DNA from: Yoonia ponticola
Lineage (GTDB): Bacteria > Pseudomonadota > Alphaproteobacteria > Rhodobacterales > Rhodobacteraceae
Assembly (NCBI RefSeq): GCF_014199395.1
Contig: NZ_JACIJM010000012.1
Span: 26,798 to 90,797 of the forward strand
Direction: 5' to 3'
Length of the DNA stretch: 64,000 nt
Each line of letters begins with the position of its first letter. Within the stretch, counting starts at the first letter, position 1. Both the position numbers and the translations under genes were made by a program. This document shows, piece after piece, positions 8,359 through 17,140 of this stretch. Below the pieces are notes generated by a model that ran no database searches, was not told the origin of the DNA, and was given only the letters and a program-made list of their open reading frames with translations.

Positions 8359-9951
8359 ATGACCGAGATTTCACATATCCCCGCGCGCGCGCAATTCCCC
8401 CAGATCAATCTGGGCGGTGTGGGCCTGTTGCTGGCCCTGATCGTCGTGGCATTGCCTGTCTATTGGTCCGGTTTTGCGATGCTGGGTGCTGCGTGGATCA
8501 CCCCCGAATATAGCCATGGACCGCTGATCCCTGCGATCTCGCTCTACCTGTTTTTGCGCGAACGCCGCCTCATCACCCCGATTGATGCGACCAAACGCAC
8601 GGCCCCCGGCATTGCCCTGACGGTGTTTGCGCTGGCTTTGGGCATCTTTGGCAATCTCGTGGCGATCCCTGATATCGTGGCCTACGCGCTGATCCTCTGG
8701 GTCGGCGGCGTGATGCTGACCTGCATGGGTTGGGACCAAGGCCGCCGCCACTGGGCACCTGTACTGCACCTGATCTTCATGCTGCCCTTGCCGCAGATCA
8801 TCTACTGGCAGTTGACCATCGCCTTGCAGTTGGTTTCGTCAGAACTTGGGGTCTGGTTCATCCGCCTTGCCGATATTCCGGTGTTCCTCGAAGGCAATAT
8901 CATCGACCTCGGCGTGTATAAACTGCAAGTCGCGGATGCCTGTTCCGGCTTGCGCTACCTGTTCCCGATCCTGTCGTTCTCCTACCTGATGGCAATCTTG
9001 TACCGCGGCCCCTACTGGCACAAAGTTGTGCTGTTCGCGCTGGCAGTGCCGCTGACCGTTGTGATGAACTCTGTGCGGATCGGCATCATCGGGATGCTGG
9101 TGAACGCCTACGGGATCGGCCAGGCCGAAGGGTTCCTGCACTTTTTTGAAGGCTGGGTGATCTTTGGCACCTGCATCGCGCTGCTGTTTGTCACGGCCCT
9201 CGGGCTGCAACGGCTCACGCGCAACCCCAAATCCCTGCGGGACGTGGTCGATCTGGACACCGACGGTTTGGGTGGCGAAGCTGCGACCGTCCTGCAAATT
9301 GCCCCGTCACGCGGCATGATGATCGGGTTGGCGCTGTCGACACTGATCACCGCCACCTTTGTCTTCACCCCTGCCCCCGCACGGATCATGCCTGAACGTG
9401 ATGTCTTTGCGCTGTTCCCGCTGGATGTGGCGGGCTGGCGCGGACACGCGATGCCACTCGAACCGGACGTCGAAACTTCGCTCGGGGCCACCGATTATAT
9501 CAACACAACCTACCTCGCACCGGACGGGGCCACGACCGTCAGCTTCTTTGCGGCATGGTACGCTTCTCAAACCGAAGGGTCCGGCATCCATTCACCCGAA
9601 GTTTGCTTGCCCGTGGGCGGTTGGGAAGTCTTTTCACTTGATCCCTACGCCGTCTCACAACCCACCACGATCTACGGTGACTTCAACGTCAATCGGGCGG
9701 TGATCCAAAAAGGCCTGTCCAAACAACTGGTCTACTATTGGTTCGACCAACGGGGGCGGCGCATGACCAACGACTACGCGGCCAAAGCAACAGTGGTCTA
9801 CGACAGCTTTACACGCGGACGAACAGACGGGGCGATGGTGCGGTTCACTACCCCCATCCACGACGGTGAAACAGAGGCAGATGCCGACGCACGCCTGCAA
9901 GGGTTTATGGCCGATGCGTTGCAACGCCTTCCCAGCTTTATTCCAGAATAA
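8359..9951 (+). CDS. xrtD: Exosortase-EpsI fusion, XrtD type
   Basis: A 530-residue inner-membrane protein. Residues 1-290 form a multi-pass exosortase with the catalytic Cys195 (VADACSGLRYL), Arg240 (VMNSVRIGI) and His261 (GFLHFFEG). Residues from about 315 to 520 form a periplasmic EpsI (DUF3485) domain with the typical GSGIHSPEVCLPVGGWE and the TNDYAAKATVVYDSFTRGRTDGAMVR stretch in two parts. Exosortases cut and transfer proteins with a C-terminal sorting tail; the family with fused EpsI in roseobacters is XrtD, whose targets end in a VPLPA-type signal (family knowledge). No protein with such a tail was seen in the window. The downstream region holds a palindromic repeat, so the transcript probably ends there. 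Confidence 0.9.
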   Translation: MTEISHIPARAQFPQINLGGVGLLLALIVVALPVYWSGFAMLGAAWITPEYSHGPLIPAISLYLFLRERRLITPIDATKRTAPGIALTVFALALGIFGNLVAIPDIVAYALILWVGGVMLTCMGWDQGRRHWAPVLHLIFMLPLPQIIYWQLTIALQLVSSELGVWFIRLADIPVFLEGNIIDLGVYKLQVADACSGLRYLFPILSFSYLMAILYRGPYWHKVVLFALAVPLTVVMNSVRIGIIGMLVNAYGIGQAEGFLHFFEGWVIFGTCIALLFVTALGLQRLTRNPKSLRDVVDLDTDGLGGEAATVLQIAPSRGMMIGLALSTLITATFVFTPAPARIMPERDVFALFPLDVAGWRGHAMPLEPDVETSLGATDYINTTYLAPDGATTVSFFAAWYASQTEGSGIHSPEVCLPVGGWEVFSLDPYAVSQPTTIYGDFNVNRAVIQKGLSKQLVYYWFDQRGRRMTNDYAAKATVVYDSFTRGRTDGAMVRFTTPIHDGETEADADARLQGFMADALQRLPSFIPE

Positions 9952-9960
9952 AGGGCAGAT

Positions 9961-10025
9961 GGGGGCCAGCCCCCGCCCGTTGGGCTCCCCCGGGATTTAG
10001 AAAAAGTCAAAGAAGCACAAAGTGC
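9961..10025. repeat. Dispersed palindrome plus 39-base repeat, copy A
   Basis: The palindrome GGGGGCCAGCCCCC (9961-9974) is followed by a 39-base unit at 9987-10025 beginning CCCCCGGGATTTAG. The same pair recurs at 14282-14389 with 38 of 39 bases equal in the second part. Copy A lies between the 3' ends of the convergent exosortase and glycosyltransferase genes and may act as a bidirectional terminator. Confidence 0.8.
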
Positions 10026-10078
10026 ACCCGCGCCTTCATTTCGCCAAAACAACTCGCCCCGCTGGCAAGCGTCCCGCC

Positions 10079-11305
10079 CTATCCGCGTTTCGCAAACACA
10101 CGATTGTAAGCCGCCAACAGATGCGGCACTGAATGCGCCCATGACAATGCGCCAAGCACACGTGCGCGGCCCTCGCGGCCCATCCGTATGCGGGCTTCGG
10201 GATCATCCATAAGCGTGACGATTTTTCGTGAAAAATCGATTGGGTCGTTGGCGCGTGCATAAAGCGATGCACCTTGCGCCGACACGCGCCCCTCGGTCAG
10301 GTCAAACTGCACCGTGGGTTTTTCCAACGTCATATATTCCATGACTTTGTTCATCGTGGAAATGTCATTCATCGCGTTTTTGGGATCAGGTGACACGCCG
10401 ATATCGATGCAGTTCAGCACCGCCAGCATGTCTTCACCATAAAGCGGTCCTGTGAAGGTGAAATAAGACTCTAACCCATGCGCTTTCACGTCATCCTGCA
10501 CGATGTCCAGATGCGGCCCAAAGCCCACGATCACAAAATGCACGTCGGTTTTGCCAAGCGTATTGATCAGGTGATCCGCCGCGTCCACCAACAGGTCCAT
10601 GCCTTCTTGCTGCCCGATCACGCCAACGTAGCCCATCACCGTGCCCGCACCACGCCGATACGACACATCCCCCGGACCGGGCACAAAGTTGTCGAGTTTC
10701 GGCGCAGAGCGGACCACAAACACGTCCTCATCCGCCATCTTGCCACGCCGCATCGCAATCGCTTTAAAGCTTTCGTTTGTGGCAATCGACACAGAGGCCG
10801 TCGCAAATGTGATCCGTTCCCAGATCAGCATGACCTTATACAACAGGCCCTTTTTCTCGAATTTTGCTTCGAATAACTCGGGGCAGACATCGTGATGGTC
10901 AAACAGATAGCTCACGCCCCACAGCCTGTACCACCACGCCAGAATAAAGATCAGATCGGGCGGATTGCAGCCGTGGATCACGTCGAAACCGCGCTCATGC
11001 CAGACCACACGCGCCAGCCGGAACCATGCGCGCATCGCGTGCCAATATTCCCTTCCATAGGCCGCAGCCCCCGCATGTGCCTCTGGCGGTTCGGTGTGGC
11101 GGTAGATATGCACGCCCTCGATTTCCTCGTAGGCTTTGTCCCAGCCCTTGCCCATCGGGCAGATCACGCTGACCGTGTAGCCCGCGTTCACCAGCGTCGT
11201 GGCCTCGAGCCAGACGCGACGATCCAGCGGCACAGGCAGGTTTTCCACGACGATCAGGATGCGACGCGGGCTGGAGAATGATGGAGATATGGTCATGTTA
11301 GGCAC
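10079..11305 (-). CDS. Glycosyltransferase family 4
   Basis: A 408-residue GT-B fold enzyme that should add one sugar to the lipid-linked repeat unit in the cytoplasm. The N-terminal part has VVENLPVPLDRRVWLEATTL, typical of WbuB-like family 4 enzymes, and FDVIHGCNPPDLIF. The C-terminal domain has VMGYVGVIGQQEGMDLLVDAADHL, HFVIVGFGP and DIGVSPDPKNAMNDISTMNKVMEYM split around the nucleotide-binding site, with the conserved glutamate in VMEYM. It is transcribed alone, convergent with the exosortase gene and divergent from yjbH. Donor and acceptor sugars are not known. Confidence 0.88.
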   Translation of the reverse strand: MPNMTISPSFSSPRRILIVVENLPVPLDRRVWLEATTLVNAGYTVSVICPMGKGWDKAYEEIEGVHIYRHTEPPEAHAGAAAYGREYWHAMRAWFRLARVVWHERGFDVIHGCNPPDLIFILAWWYRLWGVSYLFDHHDVCPELFEAKFEKKGLLYKVMLIWERITFATASVSIATNESFKAIAMRRGKMADEDVFVVRSAPKLDNFVPGPGDVSYRRGAGTVMGYVGVIGQQEGMDLLVDAADHLINTLGKTDVHFVIVGFGPHLDIVQDDVKAHGLESYFTFTGPLYGEDMLAVLNCIDIGVSPDPKNAMNDISTMNKVMEYMTLEKPTVQFDLTEGRVSAQGASLYARANDPIDFSRKIVTLMDDPEARIRMGREGRARVLGALSWAHSVPHLLAAYNRVFAKRG

Positions 11306-11511
11306 TGCTTTTTATTGTTACCCCGATCCTAAAACAATTCACACATCACCGAAACAGCCCCCAACACACGACCCCGGACCTGTTGTCGGAATGCACAGCC
11401 CCCCACATCATTCAGATTTTTCGGCAAGTTTTCCCACATTTTGCCTCTGCGCCGTTTCCCATCCACCAGATATGCGCTAGTTTAGGGCAAACGAGACGAC
11501 CGGAGCAGCAC

Positions 11512-13614
11512 ATGCAGATCAGGCAAATATTGGCCAGCGGGACCGCGCTGATGGCGCTTTTGGCGGGCAATACCGCAATGGGCCAAGACCTGAGCTATAA
11601 TCTTTACGGTGTTCCGGGTCTGATCGACACGCCCAATGCCCGTATGGCCCCTGATGCCGAAATCGCGGCGACCATCGGTGGATTCGTTCTGCAACAACGT
11701 GGCAGTTTCACGTTCCAACTGTTGCCGAACCTGTCCGGCACGTTCCGCTATGCTGGCATCGATCAAGAAGACGGACCCGGCACCGACGGCACCTTTGACC
11801 GCAGTTTTGATCTGCGCTACCGCCTCATTCAAGAAACCGATCTGCTGCCCGATGTGGCGATTGGCTTGCAGGATTTCCTTGGCACCGGCGATCTGTCTGC
11901 CGAATACATCGTGGCGACCAAAACCATCACCGACAGGATCGACGTGACCGCAGGTCTGGGTTGGGGGCGCTTGGGTAGCCGCGACGGCATCAGCAATCCC
12001 CTTGGCGCGTTAGACTCTTATTTTGACACGCGCCCTGTGCGTGACAAATCCGAATATGAGGAAGGTGGCACCGTCACTGGCGATTTCTTTCGCGGCGATA
12101 TGGGCGTGTTTGGCGGGATCACCTACCGCTATTCCGACAAGCTGACGCTCAAGGCGGAATATTCGTCCGACGGTTATGTCTCTGAAACCGACAACGGCAC
12201 GCTGGATAACCGCAGCCCGATCAACGTCGGCCTGAACTACACTTATAAACCGGGGCTGGACCTGCAGCTAGCCTATCTCTACGGGTCCGAACTGGCAGCG
12301 GGGGCCACGCTCACGCTGAACCCACGTGTGCGCCAATCACCCGGCGGGCGCGAAACAGCACCGCCCCCCGTGCGGGTCCGTCCGGCAGATTTAGCGGCAG
12401 CCGCATCATGGGGCACCGACGAGAAAACCCTTATACAGACCCTAAAAGACGCAGGAATCACGCTCAACGGCTACGACGTGACCGCCGATACCGTGGCCCG
12501 TGTGCGCTACACCAACACCACATTCCGCTCGGAGGCGCAGGCGATGGGCCGCGTCGCCCGCATCCTATCGGCGCAATTACCAGCCGCCGTGGAAACCTTT
12601 GTGTTAGAGCCGCAGCAACGCGGCATTCCCCTGCAAGCCACCACCATCCAGCGCCGTGATCTTGAAACACAGGAAAATCGGGCACGCGGGGCCGAGGCGC
12701 TTGCGCAGTCCAGCATCACCCGCGACGCAGGGCCCAGCACCGGCCTGTCCTATACGCCTGATCTGGAACCCGCCTTCACATGGGGTATTGGCCCTTATGC
12801 GAAACTGATCGTGTTCAACGGCGATGCCCCTGTGCAAATCGACGGCGGGATCGAGTTGAAAGCGCGGTACACATTCGCCCCCAACATCATCGCCAAAGGC
12901 GTCGTGCGACAAAGCCTGCGTGACCTGCCACTGGCAGACGAGACCGAAACCGAGAACGATCTGCAAAACGTCCGCACCGACGGACGCTACTACGGTCAAG
13001 ACGGTAATCCCGTGATACAGACACTGACTTTGGCCCATTACGGACGCCCCGGCGCGGACCTCTATAGCCGTGTGACCGCAGGCTACATCGAAGACATGCA
13101 CGGCGGTATTTCCAGCGAACTGCTCTGGAAACCCGTCGATAGCCGCCTCGCTGTTGGTGCCGAAGTCAACTACACCGCACAGCGCGACTACGACCAGTTG
13201 TTCACATTCCAAGACTACGACGTCGTGACCGGACACGTCTCGGGCTACTACAGCTTTGACAACGGGTTCCACGCCCAAGTCGATGTGGGCCGCTATCTGG
13301 CAGGCGACTGGGGCGCGACCTTCGGGTTGGACCGCGAATTCGACAATGGCTGGCGTGTGGGGGCATATTTCACGCTAACAGACGTGCCATTTGATGAATT
13401 TGGCGAAGGGTCATTCGACAAGGGTATCCGCATCACCGTGCCAAACGACTTCTTCATCGGCAACGCCACGCAGGACAAAGTCAACACCAACCTCCAGTCG
13501 CTGCAACGCGACGGCGGGGCGCGACTAAACGTCGATGGCAGGCTCTATGACATCGTGCGCGACGGACACACTGCCGGTCGATTTGGCGATACATTTGGAC
13601 GGTTCTGGCGATGA
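11512..13614 (+). CDS. yjbH: YjbH-family outer-membrane exopolysaccharide protein
   Basis: A 700-residue protein with a signal peptide (about 1-24, ending NTAMGQD) followed by LSYNLYGVPGLIDTPNARMAPD, the hallmark of YjbH/GfcD. The rest is beta-rich and ends in YFLIG-like barrel strands; the final residues are GRFWR. In enterobacteria YjbEFGH/GfcABCDE take part in group 4 capsule or EPS secretion. The ATG at 11512, with GGAG 8 bases upstream, was chosen over a much earlier in-frame start at 11383, since it gives the signal peptide. The stop codon overlaps the ATG of the YjbF-like gene (ATGA), so the two are coupled. Confidence 0.88.
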   Translation: MQIRQILASGTALMALLAGNTAMGQDLSYNLYGVPGLIDTPNARMAPDAEIAATIGGFVLQQRGSFTFQLLPNLSGTFRYAGIDQEDGPGTDGTFDRSFDLRYRLIQETDLLPDVAIGLQDFLGTGDLSAEYIVATKTITDRIDVTAGLGWGRLGSRDGISNPLGALDSYFDTRPVRDKSEYEEGGTVTGDFFRGDMGVFGGITYRYSDKLTLKAEYSSDGYVSETDNGTLDNRSPINVGLNYTYKPGLDLQLAYLYGSELAAGATLTLNPRVRQSPGGRETAPPPVRVRPADLAAAASWGTDEKTLIQTLKDAGITLNGYDVTADTVARVRYTNTTFRSEAQAMGRVARILSAQLPAAVETFVLEPQQRGIPLQATTIQRRDLETQENRARGAEALAQSSITRDAGPSTGLSYTPDLEPAFTWGIGPYAKLIVFNGDAPVQIDGGIELKARYTFAPNIIAKGVVRQSLRDLPLADETETENDLQNVRTDGRYYGQDGNPVIQTLTLAHYGRPGADLYSRVTAGYIEDMHGGISSELLWKPVDSRLAVGAEVNYTAQRDYDQLFTFQDYDVVTGHVSGYYSFDNGFHAQVDVGRYLAGDWGATFGLDREFDNGWRVGAYFTLTDVPFDEFGEGSFDKGIRITVPNDFFIGNATQDKVNTNLQSLQRDGGARLNVDGRLYDIVRDGHTAGRFGDTFGRFWR

Positions 13615-14267
13615 ATATTTCGATGAAAACCCTGTGTTCGAGCCTCATTCTGGCAGGTCTCACCGCCTGCGGCCCACTCTACGAGGACAGCCTCGGCAGC
13701 ACGCTACTGGGGGCTGCACAATCAGCAACCGGCCTTGGCGACACCGCCGCACCAGCAGCACCCGCGATCCCGCCTGCGGTCGCAACAGCGGCACCGGGCG
13801 AAGTGCTTTTGGTCAAAATCATCGCGCGTGACGCAGTCGCACCAATGACCAAAGTCGCGCAAAACGGCCGCAACATCACATGGATCAGCCCCGGCAAAGT
13901 CACGATGGCGTTTGAGGACGGCATTCTCGTCGGCACACGCGGGCTCACCGATGACCTGATGGGTGTAGACCCTATTGGCGTGCGCGCAGCACTTAACGCA
14001 GGCGGCGGCACAGCACGACGGCTGCAAAGTTTCCTGACCTCCGAAGACCAGATCGCAACACGCGAGTTGACCTGCACAATCACACGGGTCGGATCCGAAG
14101 ACATCCAAATCATCGGCGGCAGCCGCACAACAACAAAATTCGAAGAAGACTGCAAAGGACCAGCGCTAGAGTTCAAGAACTCGTACTGGCTGGCTGGTGG
14201 GGACATCATCCGATCACGCCAAGCCGTGTCTGCAGGTGTGGGATTCATCCAAGCGGATCAACTCTAG
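13611..14267 (+). CDS. yjbF: YjbF/GfcB-family lipoprotein
   Basis: A 218-residue outer-membrane lipoprotein. The signal peptide ends in the lipobox LTAC (Cys at residue 20), followed by GPLYEDSLGSTLLGA. The body has FEDGILVGTRGLTDDLMG and the conserved C-terminal VSAGVGFIQADQL. Family members are encoded beside YjbH and help capsule or EPS export. Here the gene overlaps yjbH by 4 bases, which supports the assignment. It is followed by a second copy of the dispersed palindrome. Confidence 0.85.
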   Translation: MNISMKTLCSSLILAGLTACGPLYEDSLGSTLLGAAQSATGLGDTAAPAAPAIPPAVATAAPGEVLLVKIIARDAVAPMTKVAQNGRNITWISPGKVTMAFEDGILVGTRGLTDDLMGVDPIGVRAALNAGGGTARRLQSFLTSEDQIATRELTCTITRVGSEDIQIIGGSRTTTKFEEDCKGPALEFKNSYWLAGGDIIRSRQAVSAGVGFIQADQL

Positions 14268-14281
14268 TTGAGCACCAGTTA

Positions 14282-14389
14282 GGGGGCCAGCCCCCGCCCT
14301 TCGTTCACGGCTGAAAAGGTCCACAGGACCTTTTCCAAGACGCCGCTCACCCCCCGGGATTTAGAAAAAGTCAAAGAAACACAAAGTGC
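14282..14389. repeat. Dispersed palindrome plus 39-base repeat, copy B
   Basis: The palindrome at 14282-14295 is identical to that at 9961-9974, and the 39-base unit at 14351-14389 matches 9987-10025 with one difference. The unit between them (about 14300-14350) differs from copy A. Like copy A it lies between convergent genes. Confidence 0.8.
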
Positions 14390-14545
14390 GCCACTCAGTC
14401 GTCCACGTAAACGTCGGCAACTGAATGGCGGCTTCTTCGACTACGGTCATCCGCATCCCTGCCTGGACCGCCTGACAATGAAACACCAAGGAGGTTAATA
14501 AATCCCGAACCTCTGGCTTCTTTGACTTATTGAAATCCTGGGGGG
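14351..14545. mobile_element. Possible miniature inverted-repeat element
   Basis: The end at 14517-14545 is an imperfect inverted copy of the start at 14351-14379 (shared core AAGTCAAAGAA, plus GGATTT and a C run). This leaves about 137 bases between the arms, with no coding sense. It is followed by a longer palindrome at 14549-14564 (six G, CCAG, six C). The layout resembles a small non-autonomous element or a large hairpin terminator in the 314-base gap between yjbF and the next glycosyltransferase gene. No target duplication could be made out. Confidence 0.4.
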
Positions 14546-14581
14546 TTTGGGGGGCCAGCCCCCCAACACTGGCGACGGATG

Positions 14582-15526
14582 TTAATCCGGCGCAAAACCG
14601 TTCTGCCACTCGGCCCGCCGCGTCCAGACCTGATACCACTCGGCCGCCTTTTTACGCCGCGCAGCACCGCCAACGACAGCCAAAGCAATCGCCCGCGACA
14701 ATGGCCAGAACCGCAGCAACTGCCGCCCCAGACCGCGACTGATCATCGGAAAATGCCGCTCTATCAGCGACATCTTGGCCGAGAGCAATCTTACCATTTT
14801 ATCCGCCCGAACAGTGTCTGATGCGGCCCCATAATGCACGATCTCGGCCTCTGGCGTGATCATCGGCTGCAACCCGTCAGCCACCGCGCGCAGACACAGA
14901 TCGGCCTCTTCGCCGTACATATGATAGATCGGATCAAACCCGCCAAGCCTGTCCCACGTGCTGCGTTTCAGCAAAAAGAAACACCCCGACACAATATCCA
15001 CCTGTCGGATTTCATCACGCGGCCAATGCCCGATGTTTTCCGCATTCAACACTTCGGATCGCGGGAAGATCGCCGTCAGTCCAACCGTCCGGCAAAACAG
15101 CGACCACAGCGTCATCCGCCCCCAGCAAGACGTTGGGTTCAGGCTGCCCTCCGCGTTAAGTGTCCGTCCGCCCCAGATCCCCGCGTCGGGGTGGTCCTCT
15201 GCAAAGGCGAGCAACTTATCCACCGCCCCGTTCAGCACCACCGTATCGGGGTTCAGCAGCAACACCATCGGCGCCACCGCATACGGCATCGCCACATGAT
15301 GCGCCCGCCCAAAGCCGTGGTTTACCGTTTCCTTCAGCAACGTGACCTGCGGGAAGGCCGCAGCAATCGCCTCTGCCGACCCGTCGCTGGATGCATTGTC
15401 GACCACGATCACCTCAAACGGTGTCGTCGTTTCCGCATAGACCGACGCGAGACAAGCCAGCGTGATGTCGCGGGTGTTGTAGCTGATCACGATGATCGAC
15501 AGCAAAGGTGTTTGGGTATCAGGCAT
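14582..15526 (-). CDS. Glycosyltransferase family 2, rhamnosyltransferase-like
   Basis: A 314-residue GT-A enzyme. LSIIVISYNTRDIT and VIVVDNASSDGSAEA form the nucleotide-binding start, VLLLNPDTVVL the metal-site region, and SGCFFLLKRSTWDRLGGFD then MYGEEADLCLR the acceptor side, as in WbbL-type rhamnosyltransferases. With rmlA in the window a rhamnose donor is plausible but not shown. The frame is open to 15622, but the ATG at 15526 places the start just before the conserved domain. The 3' end may carry a short amphipathic helix (LLRFWPLSRAIALAVVGGA) for membrane contact. Confidence 0.87.
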   Translation of the reverse strand: MPDTQTPLLSIIVISYNTRDITLACLASVYAETTTPFEVIVVDNASSDGSAEAIAAAFPQVTLLKETVNHGFGRAHHVAMPYAVAPMVLLLNPDTVVLNGAVDKLLAFAEDHPDAGIWGGRTLNAEGSLNPTSCWGRMTLWSLFCRTVGLTAIFPRSEVLNAENIGHWPRDEIRQVDIVSGCFFLLKRSTWDRLGGFDPIYHMYGEEADLCLRAVADGLQPMITPEAEIVHYGAASDTVRADKMVRLLSAKMSLIERHFPMISRGLGRQLLRFWPLSRAIALAVVGGAARRKKAAEWYQVWTRRAEWQNGFAPD

Positions 15527-15640
15527 GTATCCGGCGGGCGTTGGGACTGTATCCCCCTTAGATACCGCAAAAACCACGCAGCGGCTGTGCCAAACGACAC
15601 AGCCTTCCAAAACCAAAACCACGCTTGCCCAAATGTGACA

Positions 15641-16996
15641 CTAGCCGCGTAAAGCAGTCTCTAACGCGGTCAAACCTGTGGTTAATGCCTGTTGCGCCGC
15701 CTCCGCGCTGCCCGCCTCTGCGTAGAACCTGCATTCTGGCGCATTGCCCGATGGACGCAGATGCACCACCCGTCCGTCGGTCAGTGTCATGCGCAAGCCG
15801 TCGGTGCGGTCAACACTGGCCTCTGTCCCGTCGATCCCCGCAAGGAACCCCGCGCGCGCGTCCAGATCAGTGTCTAACAAGGCCACAAACGCCAATGATA
15901 CCTCTGTCGGCACATTTTCGACCCGTCCTGTTGCGGTGAACCGTGCGGGCTGTCCGGCGATCATGCTGGCGACCCCCTGCCCTTTTGCCACCATCAGCGG
16001 CGCGATCAGCGGCAAAACCGCGTCGCGTGTCATCAGCGGCGATAGCCCGTTCGCAGCGAAACCCAGCAAGAAGCCCCCGTTTGCCTCGTAGCCCACAACC
16101 TTGCCGCCGCATTCCATGCCTGCAATCACATGCGGTGATCCGATCTTGGTGCGGATAACTTTATCAAAAACGCTCTCTGCGCCGGTGTTCGAGGACACGG
16201 GCGTCACGGCAATCTCGGCCCCCAGAAACGCGCCGGTGATCTGCCCCAGCACATCGCCCGGCACGACCTGACCCGCAGCATCGGTCAGCAGTGGTCTGTC
16301 CCCGTCCCCATCCAGCGACACAATCGCGTCCAGCGGATGTTCCGCCGCCCATGCGATCAGTTGCGCCCGGGTCGCGGGATCAACTGCTTCGGTATCAACG
16401 GGGATGAATTTGTCGGACCGCCCGAGCTCGACAACCTCAGCCCCCAACCGTTCCAAAATTTGCATCAACAGATCACGGCCCACGGTCGAATGCGTGTAGA
16501 CGCCAATCGTCATCCCCGCCAAAGCATCGCTACCAAAGGCGTCTACATACCGCGCCGCATAGGCAATCGGCACGGCGATATCGCGGCCACGTTTGCCCGA
16601 TCCAGCGGCCATTTTAGACCCTAATGCAGCCAAAATGCCTGTCTCGTGGTCCTTTGTGATCTCGCCTGCCGGCGTATAAAACTTTAGCCCGTTGCGATCC
16701 GCCGGAATATGGCTGCCCGTGATCATCACCGCCGCCGCATCCGCATTCATCGCTGCCAGCGCCAAGGCGGGCGTCGGCACATCGCCGCAATCAACCACGT
16801 TCACGCCCACGTCCATCGCCGCTTGCATCACCATTTGCGCGATCCGCTCGGATGATGGTCGCAAGTCACGCCCGACCCAAATCCCCGTCCCCACCGGACA
16901 GGCCGCGATAAACGCCTGCACATGATCCGCGACCAAGGCGGGCGTCAATTCCACAACAAGGCCGCGCAGGCCGCTGGTTCCAAACTTCGGAGGCAT
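15641..16996 (-). CDS. manB: Phosphomannomutase (phosphohexomutase family)
   Basis: Interconverts mannose 6-phosphate and mannose 1-phosphate, feeding GDP-mannose through ManC (43962-45374). The four conserved sites are all visible: N-terminal FGTSGLRG, active-site serine in TGSHIPADRNGLK, metal loop DGDGDRPLL, sugar loop GYEANGGFLLG, and phosphate site RPSGNAPECRFYAE. The protein is 451 residues. The ATG at 16996, with AGGA 6 bases upstream, was preferred over the ATG at 17011. Some family members prefer glucosamine or glucose phosphates; the pairing with manC in the same window favours mannose. Confidence 0.88.
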   Translation of the reverse strand: MPPKFGTSGLRGLVVELTPALVADHVQAFIAACPVGTGIWVGRDLRPSSERIAQMVMQAAMDVGVNVVDCGDVPTPALALAAMNADAAAVMITGSHIPADRNGLKFYTPAGEITKDHETGILAALGSKMAAGSGKRGRDIAVPIAYAARYVDAFGSDALAGMTIGVYTHSTVGRDLLMQILERLGAEVVELGRSDKFIPVDTEAVDPATRAQLIAWAAEHPLDAIVSLDGDGDRPLLTDAAGQVVPGDVLGQITGAFLGAEIAVTPVSSNTGAESVFDKVIRTKIGSPHVIAGMECGGKVVGYEANGGFLLGFAANGLSPLMTRDAVLPLIAPLMVAKGQGVASMIAGQPARFTATGRVENVPTEVSLAFVALLDTDLDARAGFLAGIDGTEASVDRTDGLRMTLTDGRVVHLRPSGNAPECRFYAEAGSAEAAQQALTTGLTALETALRG

Positions 16997-17140
16997 GGTG
17001 ATCCTTTCCATATATCCCTCACACTTAGCCCAAACCGCCCCCCAATGGGAAACCGCAAATTCGAACCAAAACCGCAGCGCAATTTAACATTTCACGCTTT
17101 GAGCTAAAACACCGATAAGGTCCGCAGCCTTGCCACATTT

